Assembly (NCBI GenBank): GCA_965246795.1
Contig: CBDFFN010000022.1
Coordinates: 124,001-188,000 of the forward strand
DNA from: JAJXWB01 sp965246795
Lineage (GTDB): Bacteria > Pseudomonadota > Alphaproteobacteria > Rhizobiales > Beijerinckiaceae
DNA: 64,000 nucleotides
Direction: 5' to 3'
Part shown: positions 56,369 through 64,000 of the stretch, piece after piece
Numbering within the stretch: the stretch's first letter is position 1
Layout: each line of letters begins with the position of its first letter
Translations under genes and position numbers: made by a program
The notes under the pieces: generated by a model
The model's input: only the letters and a program-made list of their open reading frames with translations
The model's database searches: none
Told to the model about the DNA's origin: nothing

Positions 56369-58762
56369 ATGGACGCCGCGCAACTCGACATCCTTCGTGC
56401 ACTTGAGAAAAAAGCGCTGTGGTTGTCGGCATGGACGATCCACAACGCCAACCATCTGCGCGACAGTGACGATGGCCTTAAAGTCGGCGGCCATCAGGCC
56501 TCATGCGCCTCGCTGACGACGATCATGGCGGCGCTCTACTTCGCCGTCCTTAGGCCGGAGGATCGCGTCGCGGTGAAACCGCACGCGAGTCCGGTCTTCC
56601 ATGCGATCCAGTATCTCTTCGGTCGACAGTCGCTCGAAAAACTCGAGAACTTTCGCGGCTTCGGCGGCGCGCAATCCTATCCGTCGCGCACGAAAGACAC
56701 CGACGACGTCGATTTCTCCACTGGCTCGGTCGGTCTCGGCGTCGCACAGACACTCTTCGCTTCGCTGGCGCAGGATTATCTGCGCGCGAAAGGCCTCGGA
56801 ACAGACCGGCCCGAAGGTAAGATGATTGCGCTTATCGGCGACGCGGAGATGGACGAAGGGAACATCTTCGAGGCGCTGCTCGAAGGCTGGAAGAACGGCC
56901 TGCGCAACACGTGGTGGGTCGTCGATTACAACAGGCAAAGCCTCGATGCCGTCGTGCGCGAAGGCCTTTGGGCCAAGTTCGAGACGATGTTCCGCAATTT
57001 TGGGTGGGACGTCGTGGTTCTGCGGCATGGATCGTTGCAGCAGGCGGCCTTTCGCGAACCGGGCGGCGAGAAACTTCGCGCCTGGATCGAGGCATGTCCG
57101 AACCAGCTCTATTCCGCGCTGACGTTCGCCGGTGGTCTTGCGTGGCGAAAGCGGCTTACCGACGAACTCGGCGACCAGGGCGATGTCTCGGCGCTGCTTG
57201 AGCAGCGCTCGGACGACGAACTCGCGGCGCTGATGGGCAATCTCGGCGGGCACGATCTGCCGAGCTTGCTCGACGCATTCGTAGCGGCGCGGACGCACGA
57301 CCGCCCCGTATGTTTCATCGCCTACACGATCAAAGGGTCCGGCCTGCCGCTCGCCGGACACAAGGATAATCATGCCGGCCTGATGACGCCGGCGCAGATC
57401 GATCTGCTTCGTTGCACGCTCGGCATCCGGCCGGGGCGGGAGTGGGAGAAGTTCGAAGGCCTCGATCCGCCGGCAGCGCAGATACAGGAATTTCTTGATC
57501 GCGCGCCCTTCGCCCTGAAAGACGCACGACGTTTTATGGCACCCCAGATCCGCGTGCCTGACACGCTGAAAGCGCCGGCGCAGCCGACAATGTCGACGCA
57601 GCAAGGTTTCGGCCTGCTGATGCACGAGATCGCAAAACGGGACGACGATTTCGCGCGACGCGTCGTTACGACGTCGCCAGATGTGACGGTCTCGACCAAT
57701 CTCGGCGCATGGGTGAACCGTCGCGGGTTGTTCGCGCGCGACGAGATCGCCGACACGTTCAAGGCCGAGCGCATTCCCTCGACCTTCACCTGGAATTTTT
57801 TGCCGGCCGGCCAGCATATCGAACTCGGCATCGCCGAGATGAACCTGTTCATCATGCTCTCGGCGCTCGGTCTCACGCATTCGCTCTTCGGCGAACGCCT
57901 GCTGCCGGTCGGCACGCTCTACGATCCCTTCATCGAGCGCGGCCTCGATGCATTGAATTACGCCTGTTACCAGGACGCACGTTTCATGGTCGTCGCGACG
58001 CCGTCCGGCGTTACGCTCGCGCCGGAAGGCGGCGCGCATCAGTCCATCGGGACGCCGTTGATCGGCATGGCGAAGGACGGTCTCTCGAGCTTCGAACCCG
58101 CCTTCGTCGATGAGCTTGCCGTCATCATGCGTTGGGGTTTTGCCCACATGCAGCGTGATGGATCGAGTGAGGCACCCGCCACATCAATCGTCGATGATGC
58201 GAAGGGCGGCTCGGTCTATCTGCGCCTGTCGACCCGCAGCCTCGATCAGCCGTCGCGTACGCTCGACGAAAATCTATCGCGCGACATTGTGGAAGGCGCT
58301 TACTGGATGCGACCTCCGGGACCGAATTCGCAGGTTGTCGTCGCTTACAGCGGTGCTGTTGCGCCGGAAGCCATCGCCGCGGTCGGTCTGCTTGCGGAAG
58401 ATCGGCGCGATGTCGGGCTTCTTGCCGTCACATCCGCCGACCGGCTTTTCGCCGGCTGGACCGCTGCGCAGAATGCGCGTGAGCGCGGCTTTTCCGGAGC
58501 CCGCAGTCATGCCGAACGCCTGCTCGATGACGTGCCGGGCCATTGCGGCCTCGTGACCGTCCTCGACGCGCATCCCGCGACGCTCGGATGGCTCGGCTCT
58601 GTTGCCGGACACCGGACGCGCGCGCTCGGCGTCGACCATTTCGGACAGACCGGCACGATTGCCGACCTCTATCGTCATTTCGGGATCGATGCGGAGGGCA
58701 TCGTGCGCGCCGCGCAGGCGATTTCCGTCGGACCGCCTGTTCGACACCTTCGCGCGATCTAA
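56369..58762 (+). CDS. Homodimeric pyruvate dehydrogenase E1-like / transketolase-like enzyme
   Basis: The 797-residue thiamine-diphosphate enzyme resembles the AceE type (about 890 aa in E. coli) but is shorter. Visible: HNANHLRDSDDGLKVGGHQASCASLTTIMAALYF, KPHASPVFHAIQYLFGRQ, the thiamine motif GDAEMDEGNIFEALLEGW...NTWWVVDYNRQSLD, the middle domain (TSPDVTVSTNLGAWVNRRGLF, HIELGIAEMNLFIMLSALGL) and the C-terminal transketolase part (HCGLVTVLDAHPATLGWLGSV). No E2 or E3 gene adjoins it. It may be a 2-oxoacid decarboxylase/dehydrogenase of unknown substrate. The N-terminal ATG at 56369 is well placed after the GST gene. Confidence 0.87.
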   Translation: MDAAQLDILRALEKKALWLSAWTIHNANHLRDSDDGLKVGGHQASCASLTTIMAALYFAVLRPEDRVAVKPHASPVFHAIQYLFGRQSLEKLENFRGFGGAQSYPSRTKDTDDVDFSTGSVGLGVAQTLFASLAQDYLRAKGLGTDRPEGKMIALIGDAEMDEGNIFEALLEGWKNGLRNTWWVVDYNRQSLDAVVREGLWAKFETMFRNFGWDVVVLRHGSLQQAAFREPGGEKLRAWIEACPNQLYSALTFAGGLAWRKRLTDELGDQGDVSALLEQRSDDELAALMGNLGGHDLPSLLDAFVAARTHDRPVCFIAYTIKGSGLPLAGHKDNHAGLMTPAQIDLLRCTLGIRPGREWEKFEGLDPPAAQIQEFLDRAPFALKDARRFMAPQIRVPDTLKAPAQPTMSTQQGFGLLMHEIAKRDDDFARRVVTTSPDVTVSTNLGAWVNRRGLFARDEIADTFKAERIPSTFTWNFLPAGQHIELGIAEMNLFIMLSALGLTHSLFGERLLPVGTLYDPFIERGLDALNYACYQDARFMVVATPSGVTLAPEGGAHQSIGTPLIGMAKDGLSSFEPAFVDELAVIMRWGFAHMQRDGSSEAPATSIVDDAKGGSVYLRLSTRSLDQPSRTLDENLSRDIVEGAYWMRPPGPNSQVVVAYSGAVAPEAIAAVGLLAEDRRDVGLLAVTSADRLFAGWTAAQNARERGFSGARSHAERLLDDVPGHCGLVTVLDAHPATLGWLGSVAGHRTRALGVDHFGQTGTIADLYRHFGIDAEGIVRAAQAISVGPPVRHLRAI

Positions 58763-58783
58763 GTTGTTTTGCCGGGAGCCTTC

Positions 58784-59515
58784 ATGACCGAACGCAAGTC
58801 CGCCCTCATCGTCGGCGTCGGCGCGCAGAAGGGGCTCGGCGCAGCAGTGGCGCGGCGCTTTTCGCGCGAGGGTTTCGACGTGATCGTCGCCGGTCGGACG
58901 GCCGCGAAACTCGACGCCGTGGTCGACGACATTCTTGCCACCGGCGCGCATGCGAGTTCCGTCATCGGCGATGCGAGCCAGGAGGCCGATGTCCTGCGCT
59001 TCGTCGAGGCGGCCGAGGCCATCGCGCCGCTGCATGTCGCGGTCCACAATGCCGGCACCAATCGCCGCGACCAGTTCCTCAACCTTGCCGTCGATGATTT
59101 CGAGCAACTCTGGCGCGAACATTGTCGCGGTGGCTTTCTCGTCGGCCGCGAAACCGCGCGAAAGATGCTGCCGCGAGAGCAGGGGACGATCCTGTTCACG
59201 GGCGCATCCGGCAGTTTACGCGGCAAAGCAGGTTTCGCCGCCTTTGCCGCGGCGAAAGCCGGCGTGCGTGCGGTGTCGCAAAGCATGGCGCGCGAGTTCG
59301 GGCCAAAAGGCTTGCATGTTGCGCATATCGTTGTCGACGGTGGCATCGCAGGCGATCGCCTCATGTCGCGCATGCCCGAGCGCTTCAAGGAAGCGGGCGA
59401 GGATGGCATGCTCGATATCGAAGCCATCGCCGACGCCTACTGGTTCGTGCACACGCAGCATCGCAGCGCCTGGACGCAGGAACTCGACGTGCGGCCTTGG
59501 GCGGAGAGTTTCTGA
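58784..59515 (+). CDS. SDR-family protein lacking the catalytic tyrosine
   Basis: The 243-residue protein has the cofactor motif ALIVGVGAQKGLGAAVARRFSREGFDVIVAGRT, VAVHNAGTNRRDQFLNL and the strand ILFTGASGSLRGKAG. At the place of the catalytic Y-x-x-x-K the sequence is F154-A-A-A-K158 (FAAFAAAKAGVRAVSQSMAREFGPKGLHVAHIVVDGGI). So a phenylalanine replaces the tyrosine while the lysine remains. Proteins with the HVAH...DGGI end form a subgroup of unknown reaction. It follows the E1-like gene by 21 bases on the same strand. Confidence 0.85.
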   Translation: MTERKSALIVGVGAQKGLGAAVARRFSREGFDVIVAGRTAAKLDAVVDDILATGAHASSVIGDASQEADVLRFVEAAEAIAPLHVAVHNAGTNRRDQFLNLAVDDFEQLWREHCRGGFLVGRETARKMLPREQGTILFTGASGSLRGKAGFAAFAAAKAGVRAVSQSMAREFGPKGLHVAHIVVDGGIAGDRLMSRMPERFKEAGEDGMLDIEAIADAYWFVHTQHRSAWTQELDVRPWAESF

Positions 59516-59612
59516 AGCCAGTTGCCGCGTCTTGCAGGGTATGCAGGATAGGACGATCACCAACCGGCAATGAATGTCGGAAGAATCCTGCGCGCAGGCC
59601 AGGGGAGGGCAT

Positions 59613-60977
59613 ATGTCCGTCACAACGCCGGCGACCGAGCGCGCGTATCAGCCCGTGACCGCACGATCAGAACCGTTCTGGCCGACTGGCTGGTGGCGGC
59701 TCATGGACTACAAGATCGGGATTATCCCGCTTCCGATCTACGCGATCCTCGTCGCACTGCTCACCATCCTGACGTTCGAGGGCGAGATTAAGTCGGACGG
59801 TCCGACCATGATCGCGGTCCTCGTTCTCGGTGGCTTTACTTGCGCCGAGATTGGCAAGCGCCTGCCGGTTCTCAGGAGCATCGGTGCCGGCGCGATCTTT
59901 GCGACGTTCATTCCGTCAGCTCTCGTCTATTACAAGTTGATCCCGCCACAGATCGAGAAGTCGATTATCGACTTCACCAAATTCACGAACTTTCTTTACA
60001 TCTACATCGCGGCGATCATCGTCGGCAGCATCCTCGGCATGGACCGGGGCGTGTTGATCAAGGGTTTTCTCAAAATTTTCGTCCCGCTTGGCGTGGGCTC
60101 GATCATTGCTGCCGGTGTCGGCACGCTGGTCGGTACAGCATTGGGCCTCGGTGCGTACAACACCTTTTTCTTCATCGTCGTGCCGATCATGGCAGGCGGC
60201 GTCGGCGAAGGCGCCATTCCATTGTCCATCGGCTATGCCGCGATCCTCGGCATACCGCAGGGCGAATTATTCGCACAGGTGCTGCCCCCTGTGATGCTCG
60301 GCAGCCTGACCGCGATCGTCTTCGCCGGCACGCTGAATTATGTTGGCAAGAAATACACCCATCTCACCGGCAATGGGCGCCTGCAGCCCAACGGTCAGGA
60401 TGATCTCGCGCTCGCGGCGACGGAGTCGAGAGACGGAAAAGGCGGCATGGATGTCACGAACATCGCGGCGGCCGGCCTGACAGCTATCACGCTCTATCTG
60501 CTCGGCGTGATGATGCACCACATGACAGGTTTGCCGGCGCCGGTCGCGATGCTTTTCCTTGCGGTGATGGCAAAGCTCGCGCAGGCTGTCTCGCCCAGTG
60601 TGCAAAATGGCGGCTTTGTCGTATATAAATTCGTTCAGACGAGCATGACTTATCCGCTGCTGTTCGCCATCGGCGTGTCATTGACTCCTTGGGACAAGCT
60701 CGTGGCGGCGTTCACTGTAACCAATCTCATCGTCATCGTGTCGACGGTGTTCACGATCATGGCGTCGGGCTTCGTCATCGGCCGCTGGCTCGGCATGTAT
60801 CCGATCGAGACGGCGATCGTGAATGCGTGTCACTCCGGCCAGGGCGGTACCGGTGACGTCGCGATTCTCACCGCAGCCGACCGCATGCAGTTGATGCCAT
60901 TCGCGCAGATCGCGACGCGCATCGGCGGCGCGCTCACGGTGACAGGCGTGCTGATTGTCCTGCGTTGGATTACCTGA
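59613..60977 (+). CDS. 2-hydroxycarboxylate transporter family (CitS/CimH-like) permease
   Basis: ATG 59613 lies just after GGGGAGGG, so it is preferred to 59574. The 454-residue protein has about 11-12 hydrophobic helices and both inverted GGxG re-entrant loops of the family: PIMAGGVGEGAIPLSIGYAAILG and NACHSGQGGTGDVAILTAADRMQLMPFAQIATRIGGAL. Such carriers bring in citrate, malate or other di/tricarboxylates with Na+ or H+. It directly precedes tcuA and tcuB and probably imports their substrate, in place of the MFS carrier TcuC. Confidence 0.92.
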   Translation: MSVTTPATERAYQPVTARSEPFWPTGWWRLMDYKIGIIPLPIYAILVALLTILTFEGEIKSDGPTMIAVLVLGGFTCAEIGKRLPVLRSIGAGAIFATFIPSALVYYKLIPPQIEKSIIDFTKFTNFLYIYIAAIIVGSILGMDRGVLIKGFLKIFVPLGVGSIIAAGVGTLVGTALGLGAYNTFFFIVVPIMAGGVGEGAIPLSIGYAAILGIPQGELFAQVLPPVMLGSLTAIVFAGTLNYVGKKYTHLTGNGRLQPNGQDDLALAATESRDGKGGMDVTNIAAAGLTAITLYLLGVMMHHMTGLPAPVAMLFLAVMAKLAQAVSPSVQNGGFVVYKFVQTSMTYPLLFAIGVSLTPWDKLVAAFTVTNLIVIVSTVFTIMASGFVIGRWLGMYPIETAIVNACHSGQGGTGDVAILTAADRMQLMPFAQIATRIGGALTVTGVLIVLRWIT

Positions 60978-61052
60978 CGCGGGCGGATCGCGACTATCGT
61001 CCCTGGAAAGTCGTCGGGCTTTTGCATTCGGGAACATGCGTGCTTGACGCAG

Positions 61053-62432
61053 ATGCATGATGTCGTCATCGCCGGCGGCGGCAATGCGGCGCTGTGCGCC
61101 GCTATTGCAGCGCGACGTGCCGGCGCATCTGTCCTCGTGCTCGAAGCGGCGCCGAAATTTTATCGCGGCGGCAACACGCGACACACGCGCAACATGCGGT
61201 GCGCTCACGACAGTGCGACCGCCACGCTGACCGGTCCCTACACCGAAGAAGAATTCTGGGACGATCTGCTGCGTGTCACCGGCGGCGAGACCGACGAGGC
61301 GCTGGCGAAGTTCATGATCGCGCAGTCGAAGGACATGCTGCACTGGATTTTTGCGCAAGGCGTGCGCTTTCAGCCGTCACTCGGCGGCACGCTCAGTCTC
61401 GGGCGCACGAATTCGTTTTTTCTCGGCGGCGGTCGCGCCATGCTCAACGCGCTATACCGCACGGCTGAAAGTCTTGGCGTCGAGGTGCGCTATGACGCGG
61501 AGGTGGTTGCACTCGAAATTGACGACGGTTTCTTTTTCGCTGCGGAGGTGCGCGACGGCGAGCAAACCGTGCGCGTGCCGGCGAAGACATTCGTCGCGGC
61601 ATCTGGCGGCTTCGAAGCGAACATCGACTGGTTGAAACAAGGCTGGGGCGAGATCGCCGATAATTTTCTCATCCGCGGCACGCCGTGGAACAAGGGCACC
61701 GTGCTGCGCATGTTGCTCGATGCCGGCGTGCAATCCGTTGGCGATGTCACGCAGTGCCATGCCGTTGCCATCGATGCGCGCGCGCCTAAATTCGACGGTG
61801 GCATTATTACACGACTGGATTGCGTGGTCTTCGGCATCGTCGTGAACCGCGATGCAAAACGCTTCTACGACGAAGGCGAGGATTTCTGGCCGAAACGTTA
61901 TGCGATCTGGGGCCGTCTTGTCGCCGCGCAACCGGATCAGATCGCGTGGATCGTCTTCGATGCGCCGTCATTGTCGATGTTCATGCCGTCGCTCTATCCG
62001 CCGATCGTTGCCGATACGATCGCGGCTCTCGCCAGCGAACTCGGCCTCGACGCCACGACGCTCGAAGCGACCATGAAAGACTTCAACGATGCGGTGCGGC
62101 CCGGCACGTTCGATCACACCGTGCTGGACGATTGTCGTACCGAAGGGCTCGATCCGCCGAAGTCGCATTGGGCGCGGCGCATCGAGACAGCGCCATTCTA
62201 CGCTTATCCCGTGCGACCCGGCATCACCTTCACCTATCTCGGCACGCGCGTGGACTCTAACGCGCGCATACAAATGGCAGACGGAAAGCCGACCGCAAAC
62301 ATGTTCGCCGCCGGCGAAATCATGGCCGGCAACGTGCTCGGCAAGGGATATGCGGCGGGTATCGGCATGACGATCGGCAGCGTTTTCGGACGCATTGCTG
62401 GCGAGAGGGCCGCCCGTCATGCACGGAACTGA
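61053..62432 (+). CDS. tcuA: FAD-dependent tricarballylate dehydrogenase
   Basis: TcuA oxidises tricarballylate to cis-aconitate. The 459-residue flavoprotein starts MHDVVIAGGGNAALCAAIAARRAGASVLVLEAAP (FAD motif) and has NTRHTRNMRCAHD, a FrdA/SdhA-like central domain, and the closing FAD segment NMFAAGEIMAGNVLGKGYAAGIGMTIGSVFGRIAG. TTG at 61044 is an alternative start. The stop overlaps the tcuB start by 14 bases. Electrons pass to TcuB. Other tricarboxylate or dicarboxylate substrates are possible for this family. Confidence 0.93.
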   Translation: MHDVVIAGGGNAALCAAIAARRAGASVLVLEAAPKFYRGGNTRHTRNMRCAHDSATATLTGPYTEEEFWDDLLRVTGGETDEALAKFMIAQSKDMLHWIFAQGVRFQPSLGGTLSLGRTNSFFLGGGRAMLNALYRTAESLGVEVRYDAEVVALEIDDGFFFAAEVRDGEQTVRVPAKTFVAASGGFEANIDWLKQGWGEIADNFLIRGTPWNKGTVLRMLLDAGVQSVGDVTQCHAVAIDARAPKFDGGIITRLDCVVFGIVVNRDAKRFYDEGEDFWPKRYAIWGRLVAAQPDQIAWIVFDAPSLSMFMPSLYPPIVADTIAALASELGLDATTLEATMKDFNDAVRPGTFDHTVLDDCRTEGLDPPKSHWARRIETAPFYAYPVRPGITFTYLGTRVDSNARIQMADGKPTANMFAAGEIMAGNVLGKGYAAGIGMTIGSVFGRIAGERAARHARN

Positions 62433-63534
62433 CACGACGGACGTGCGCCATGCGACGCCGGCGCTCGCGGAAGCCGCGCGGCTGATGAATGTGTGCAATT
62501 CTTGCCGTTACTGCGAAGGGCTGTGTGCGGTGTTTCCTGCGATGGAGATGCGCCGCACCTTCGCGGACGGCGATCTCGATTACCTCGCGAACCTCTGTCA
62601 TGCCTGCGGGGCCTGCTACGTCGATTGCCAGTTTTCTCCACCACACGAATTCGACGTCAACGTGCCGAAGGTGCTGGCACAAGTGCGCGCGGAGTCTTGG
62701 GGGCGCCATGTTTGGCCTGGCGCTTTGTGCGGCGTGTTCGATCGCAACGGGCTCTGGATTGCGCTGTCGACGGCAGTAGGTGTCGCAGGGTTTATTGGCG
62801 GCTTCGTGTTGCTTGCCGACGCCCATGCCTTTTTCGGCGGCGCGAGCGGGCCGGGCGCCTTCTATCGGCTGATGCCGCACAACACGATGGCCGCGCTGTT
62901 TGGCGGTGTCTTTTTTTACGCGATTGTCGCGATGGCGATGAGCATGCGCAGTTTTTCGCGCGCGATCGGCGTCCCGTCCGCGGCAAAACCTCTCGGGAAA
63001 GCCGGCCACGATGCCGCGACGCTGAAATATCTCGACGGCGGCGGTGTCGGATGTTCGGTCGACGACACGCAGGCGAAAGACCGACGCCGGCTTTGGCATC
63101 ACTTCGCCTTCTATGGCTTCCTGCTTTGCTTCGCGTCGACGTCGGTCGCGACGCTCTATCACTACGTCCTGCATCGCGAGGCGCCGTATCCGGTCTGGGA
63201 TTTGCCGGTGGTGCTCGGCACGTTGGGCGGCATCGGCCTGATTGTCGGGCCGATTGGCCTTCTGCATGCGCGATGGACACGCGACCCCGCCGTCTACGAC
63301 GAAAGCCGCACCGGCATGGACACGGCCTTTACGCTGTTGCTGTTGCTCACGAGCGTCACGGGCCTCGCGCTGCTCGTGCTGCGTGAGACGCCGGTGATGG
63401 GCACGCTACTCGCGGTGCATCTCGGTGTCGTGTTCGCGCTGTTCCTGACGATGCCCTACAGCCGCTTCGTCCATGGACTGTACCGCTACGCAGCGCTGGC
63501 GCGATACGCGCGTGAGCGGGCCAGCCAGTCGTAG
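62419..63534 (+). CDS. tcuB: Tricarballylate utilization Fe-S/membrane protein
   Basis: TcuB reoxidises TcuA and hands electrons to the respiratory quinone pool. The 371-residue protein has two 4Fe-4S ferredoxin motifs (MNVCNSCRYCEGLCAVFP and NLCHACGACYVDCQFSPPHEFDVNVP) followed by about six transmembrane helices with histidines suitable for haem (HHFAFYGFLLCFASTSVATLYHYVLHRE, AVHLGVVFALFLTMPYSRFVHGLYRY). ATG 62419 overlaps tcuA. It ends 60 bases before a palindromic repeat. Confidence 0.94.
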   Translation: MHGTDTTDVRHATPALAEAARLMNVCNSCRYCEGLCAVFPAMEMRRTFADGDLDYLANLCHACGACYVDCQFSPPHEFDVNVPKVLAQVRAESWGRHVWPGALCGVFDRNGLWIALSTAVGVAGFIGGFVLLADAHAFFGGASGPGAFYRLMPHNTMAALFGGVFFYAIVAMAMSMRSFSRAIGVPSAAKPLGKAGHDAATLKYLDGGGVGCSVDDTQAKDRRRLWHHFAFYGFLLCFASTSVATLYHYVLHREAPYPVWDLPVVLGTLGGIGLIVGPIGLLHARWTRDPAVYDESRTGMDTAFTLLLLLTSVTGLALLVLRETPVMGTLLAVHLGVVFALFLTMPYSRFVHGLYRYAALARYARERASQS

Positions 63535-63535
63535 C

Positions 63536-63579
63536 GCATGTCCCGCCGAAGTTGGTTTGATCCGGCGACATGGACATGC
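63536..63579. repeat. Short palindromic repeat GCATGTCCCGCC...CGACATGGACATGC (copy 2)
   Basis: GCATGTCCCGCCGAAGTTGG is followed by ATCCGGCGACATGGACATGC, an imperfect inverted copy. It is the same family as 30949-30994. It lies just after the tcuB stop and may terminate the tcu transcript. Confidence 0.65.
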
Positions 63580-63696
63580 GCCGATCCCGAGATCTCGCCA
63601 TCTCATGGTTGTTATTGCGTAAAATTTTATGTTGCAGCGCATGCGATGCAGGAATGTCGCAATTCACCGAAACCACGGGATGATCGCGCGTGGCCG

Positions 63697-63725
63697 TTTA
63701 CGCGTTCCGAGAGCTTAGGCATACT
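63697..63725 (+). promoter_or_regulatory. Candidate sigma-70 promoter of a small RNA
   Basis: TTTACG at 63697-63702 and CATACT at 63720-63725 are separated by 17 bases, the optimal spacing. Both hexamers deviate from consensus. Transcription would start near 63732, ahead of a small hairpin and a strong terminator. Confidence 0.4.
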
Positions 63726-63731
63726 GATCCC

Positions 63732-63875
63732 AGGTTCTGAAGCGTCTCACGGGACGCCATGAACGAAGCGTGTTGCACCCAGTCGGCCGACCTGATCACT
63801 CGCGCCCGATGAAGCTGGAGGGGCGGGGCAACATCGCAGCGACTGGGCCGCCCGCAAGGCGGCCCATTTCTTTTC
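63732..63875 (+). ncRNA. Candidate small RNA of about 140 nt
   Basis: The block starts after promoter-like hexamers, contains the hairpin GCGTC-TCACGG-GACGC at 63742-63757, a G-rich single-stranded stretch (GGAGGGGCGGGGCAAC) and the terminator stem GGGCCGCC-CGCAA-GGCGGCCC followed by ATTTCTTTT. A 17-codon frame (MNEACCTQSADLITRAR) at 63759-63812 lies inside it and could be a leader peptide. I do not recognise a known RNA family. Confidence 0.35.
63845..63874 (+). terminator. Strong intrinsic terminator
   Basis: GGGCCGCC (63845-63852) pairs perfectly with GGCGGCCC (63858-63865) around CGCAA and is followed by the T-rich ATTTCTTTT. This is the clearest Rho-independent terminator of the window. 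Confidence 0.8.
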
Positions 63876-64000
63876 TGTGGGCAAGTTCGCGGCCCCCGAA
63901 CGCCCTCTTGCCGCGCTGCAACGAAAGCGTGGCTTTTGCGTTGCCCCTTCACGTGGGAGTTCGGCGCTCTCGACCGAAACTGTCGGGCGACGTGCCGATC

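Larger units (their letters stand above)
63535..64000. other. Terminal non-coding region
   Basis: No convincing protein gene is seen in these 466 bases. They hold a palindromic repeat right after tcuB, about 110 AT-richer bases without features, and then a compact block with promoter-like hexamers, a small hairpin and a strong intrinsic terminator (63845-63874). From 63809 a plus-strand frame is open to the window edge but crosses the terminator, and is not called. Confidence 0.5.

Noticed and set aside
56501..58147. 548-codon minus-strand open frame
   Set aside because: It is antisense to the AceE-like gene and lacks protein-like motifs.
63698..63952. 84-codon minus-strand frame
   Set aside because: It covers the strong terminator hairpin and reads RNGPPCGRP from it; low-complexity and without a ribosome-binding site.
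63809..64000. Plus-strand frame open to the window edge
   Set aside because: It crosses the intrinsic terminator and the translation has no protein-like pattern; it could not be called without the sequence beyond.

Overview
The window is a 64 kb piece of a GC-rich alphaproteobacterial chromosome. Housekeeping proteins (CcrM, ClpS, Dxs, TlyA, an AceE-like E1 protein, a GreA/GreB-like factor), the tandem palindromic intergenic repeats and a direct-repeat SOS box of the GTTC-N7-GTTC type all point to the order Hyphomicrobiales (Rhizobiales). The exact genus cannot be read from the sequence. No tRNA, rRNA, CRISPR array, prophage or insertion sequence was seen. The window starts inside an ETF-ubiquinone oxidoreductase gene and ends in non-coding sequence.

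Layout. 1-7.6 kb: ETF-QO tail, an iron-sulfur RNA methyltransferase, tlyA and dxs on the minus strand, then ppdK. 7.7-20 kb: a membrane glycosyltransferase carrying an in-frame palindromic repeat, a DmpA-type peptidase, small proteins of unknown function, glyQ without glyS, two small secreted Gly/Tyr-rich proteins, methyltransferases, two amidases, an AcuI-like reductase and a short-coiled Gre-like factor. 20-22 kb: clpS flanked by a DUF4864 gene and a tsaC/sua5 gene that both carry single-base frameshifts. 22-36.9 kb: acyl-CoA dehydrogenase, pyrC-like, ygfZ, an unusual uracil-DNA glycosylase, a zinc peptidase, an SOS-box-preceded radical SAM protein, rnhB, ccrM, a rhomboid protease, a FolM-like reductase, an outer-membrane barrel protein and a thioesterase.

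36.9-46.7 kb is a seven-gene minus-strand operon for branched-chain or isoprenoid acyl-CoA metabolism: SDR, a cysteine-less HMG-CoA-synthase-like protein fused to a DUF35 domain, an SCP2-type thiolase, both subunits of a biotin-dependent acyl-CoA carboxylase, and two acyl-CoA dehydrogenases. A perfect palindromic operator candidate lies before its first gene. Divergent from it is a 1082-residue exported TPR protein with a C-terminal caspase-like domain. 50-55.6 kb holds bdhA, zur, ispG, a GFA protein and a SuyAB-like lyase pair. 55.7-63.5 kb holds a GST, a homodimeric-type pyruvate dehydrogenase E1 homologue, an SDR that lacks the catalytic tyrosine, and a tricarballylate module (tcuA, tcuB) preceded by a CitS-type 2-hydroxycarboxylate transporter. 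The last 300 bases look like a small RNA gene with its own promoter and terminator.

At least five families of palindromic intergenic repeats are scattered through the window, several of them between convergent genes where they may end transcription. The strongest leads are the HMGCS-like/DUF35 fusion with its thiolase, the SOS-controlled radical SAM gene, the caspase-TPR protein, the tricarballylate module with a swapped transporter, and the repeat inserted in frame in a membrane protein gene.
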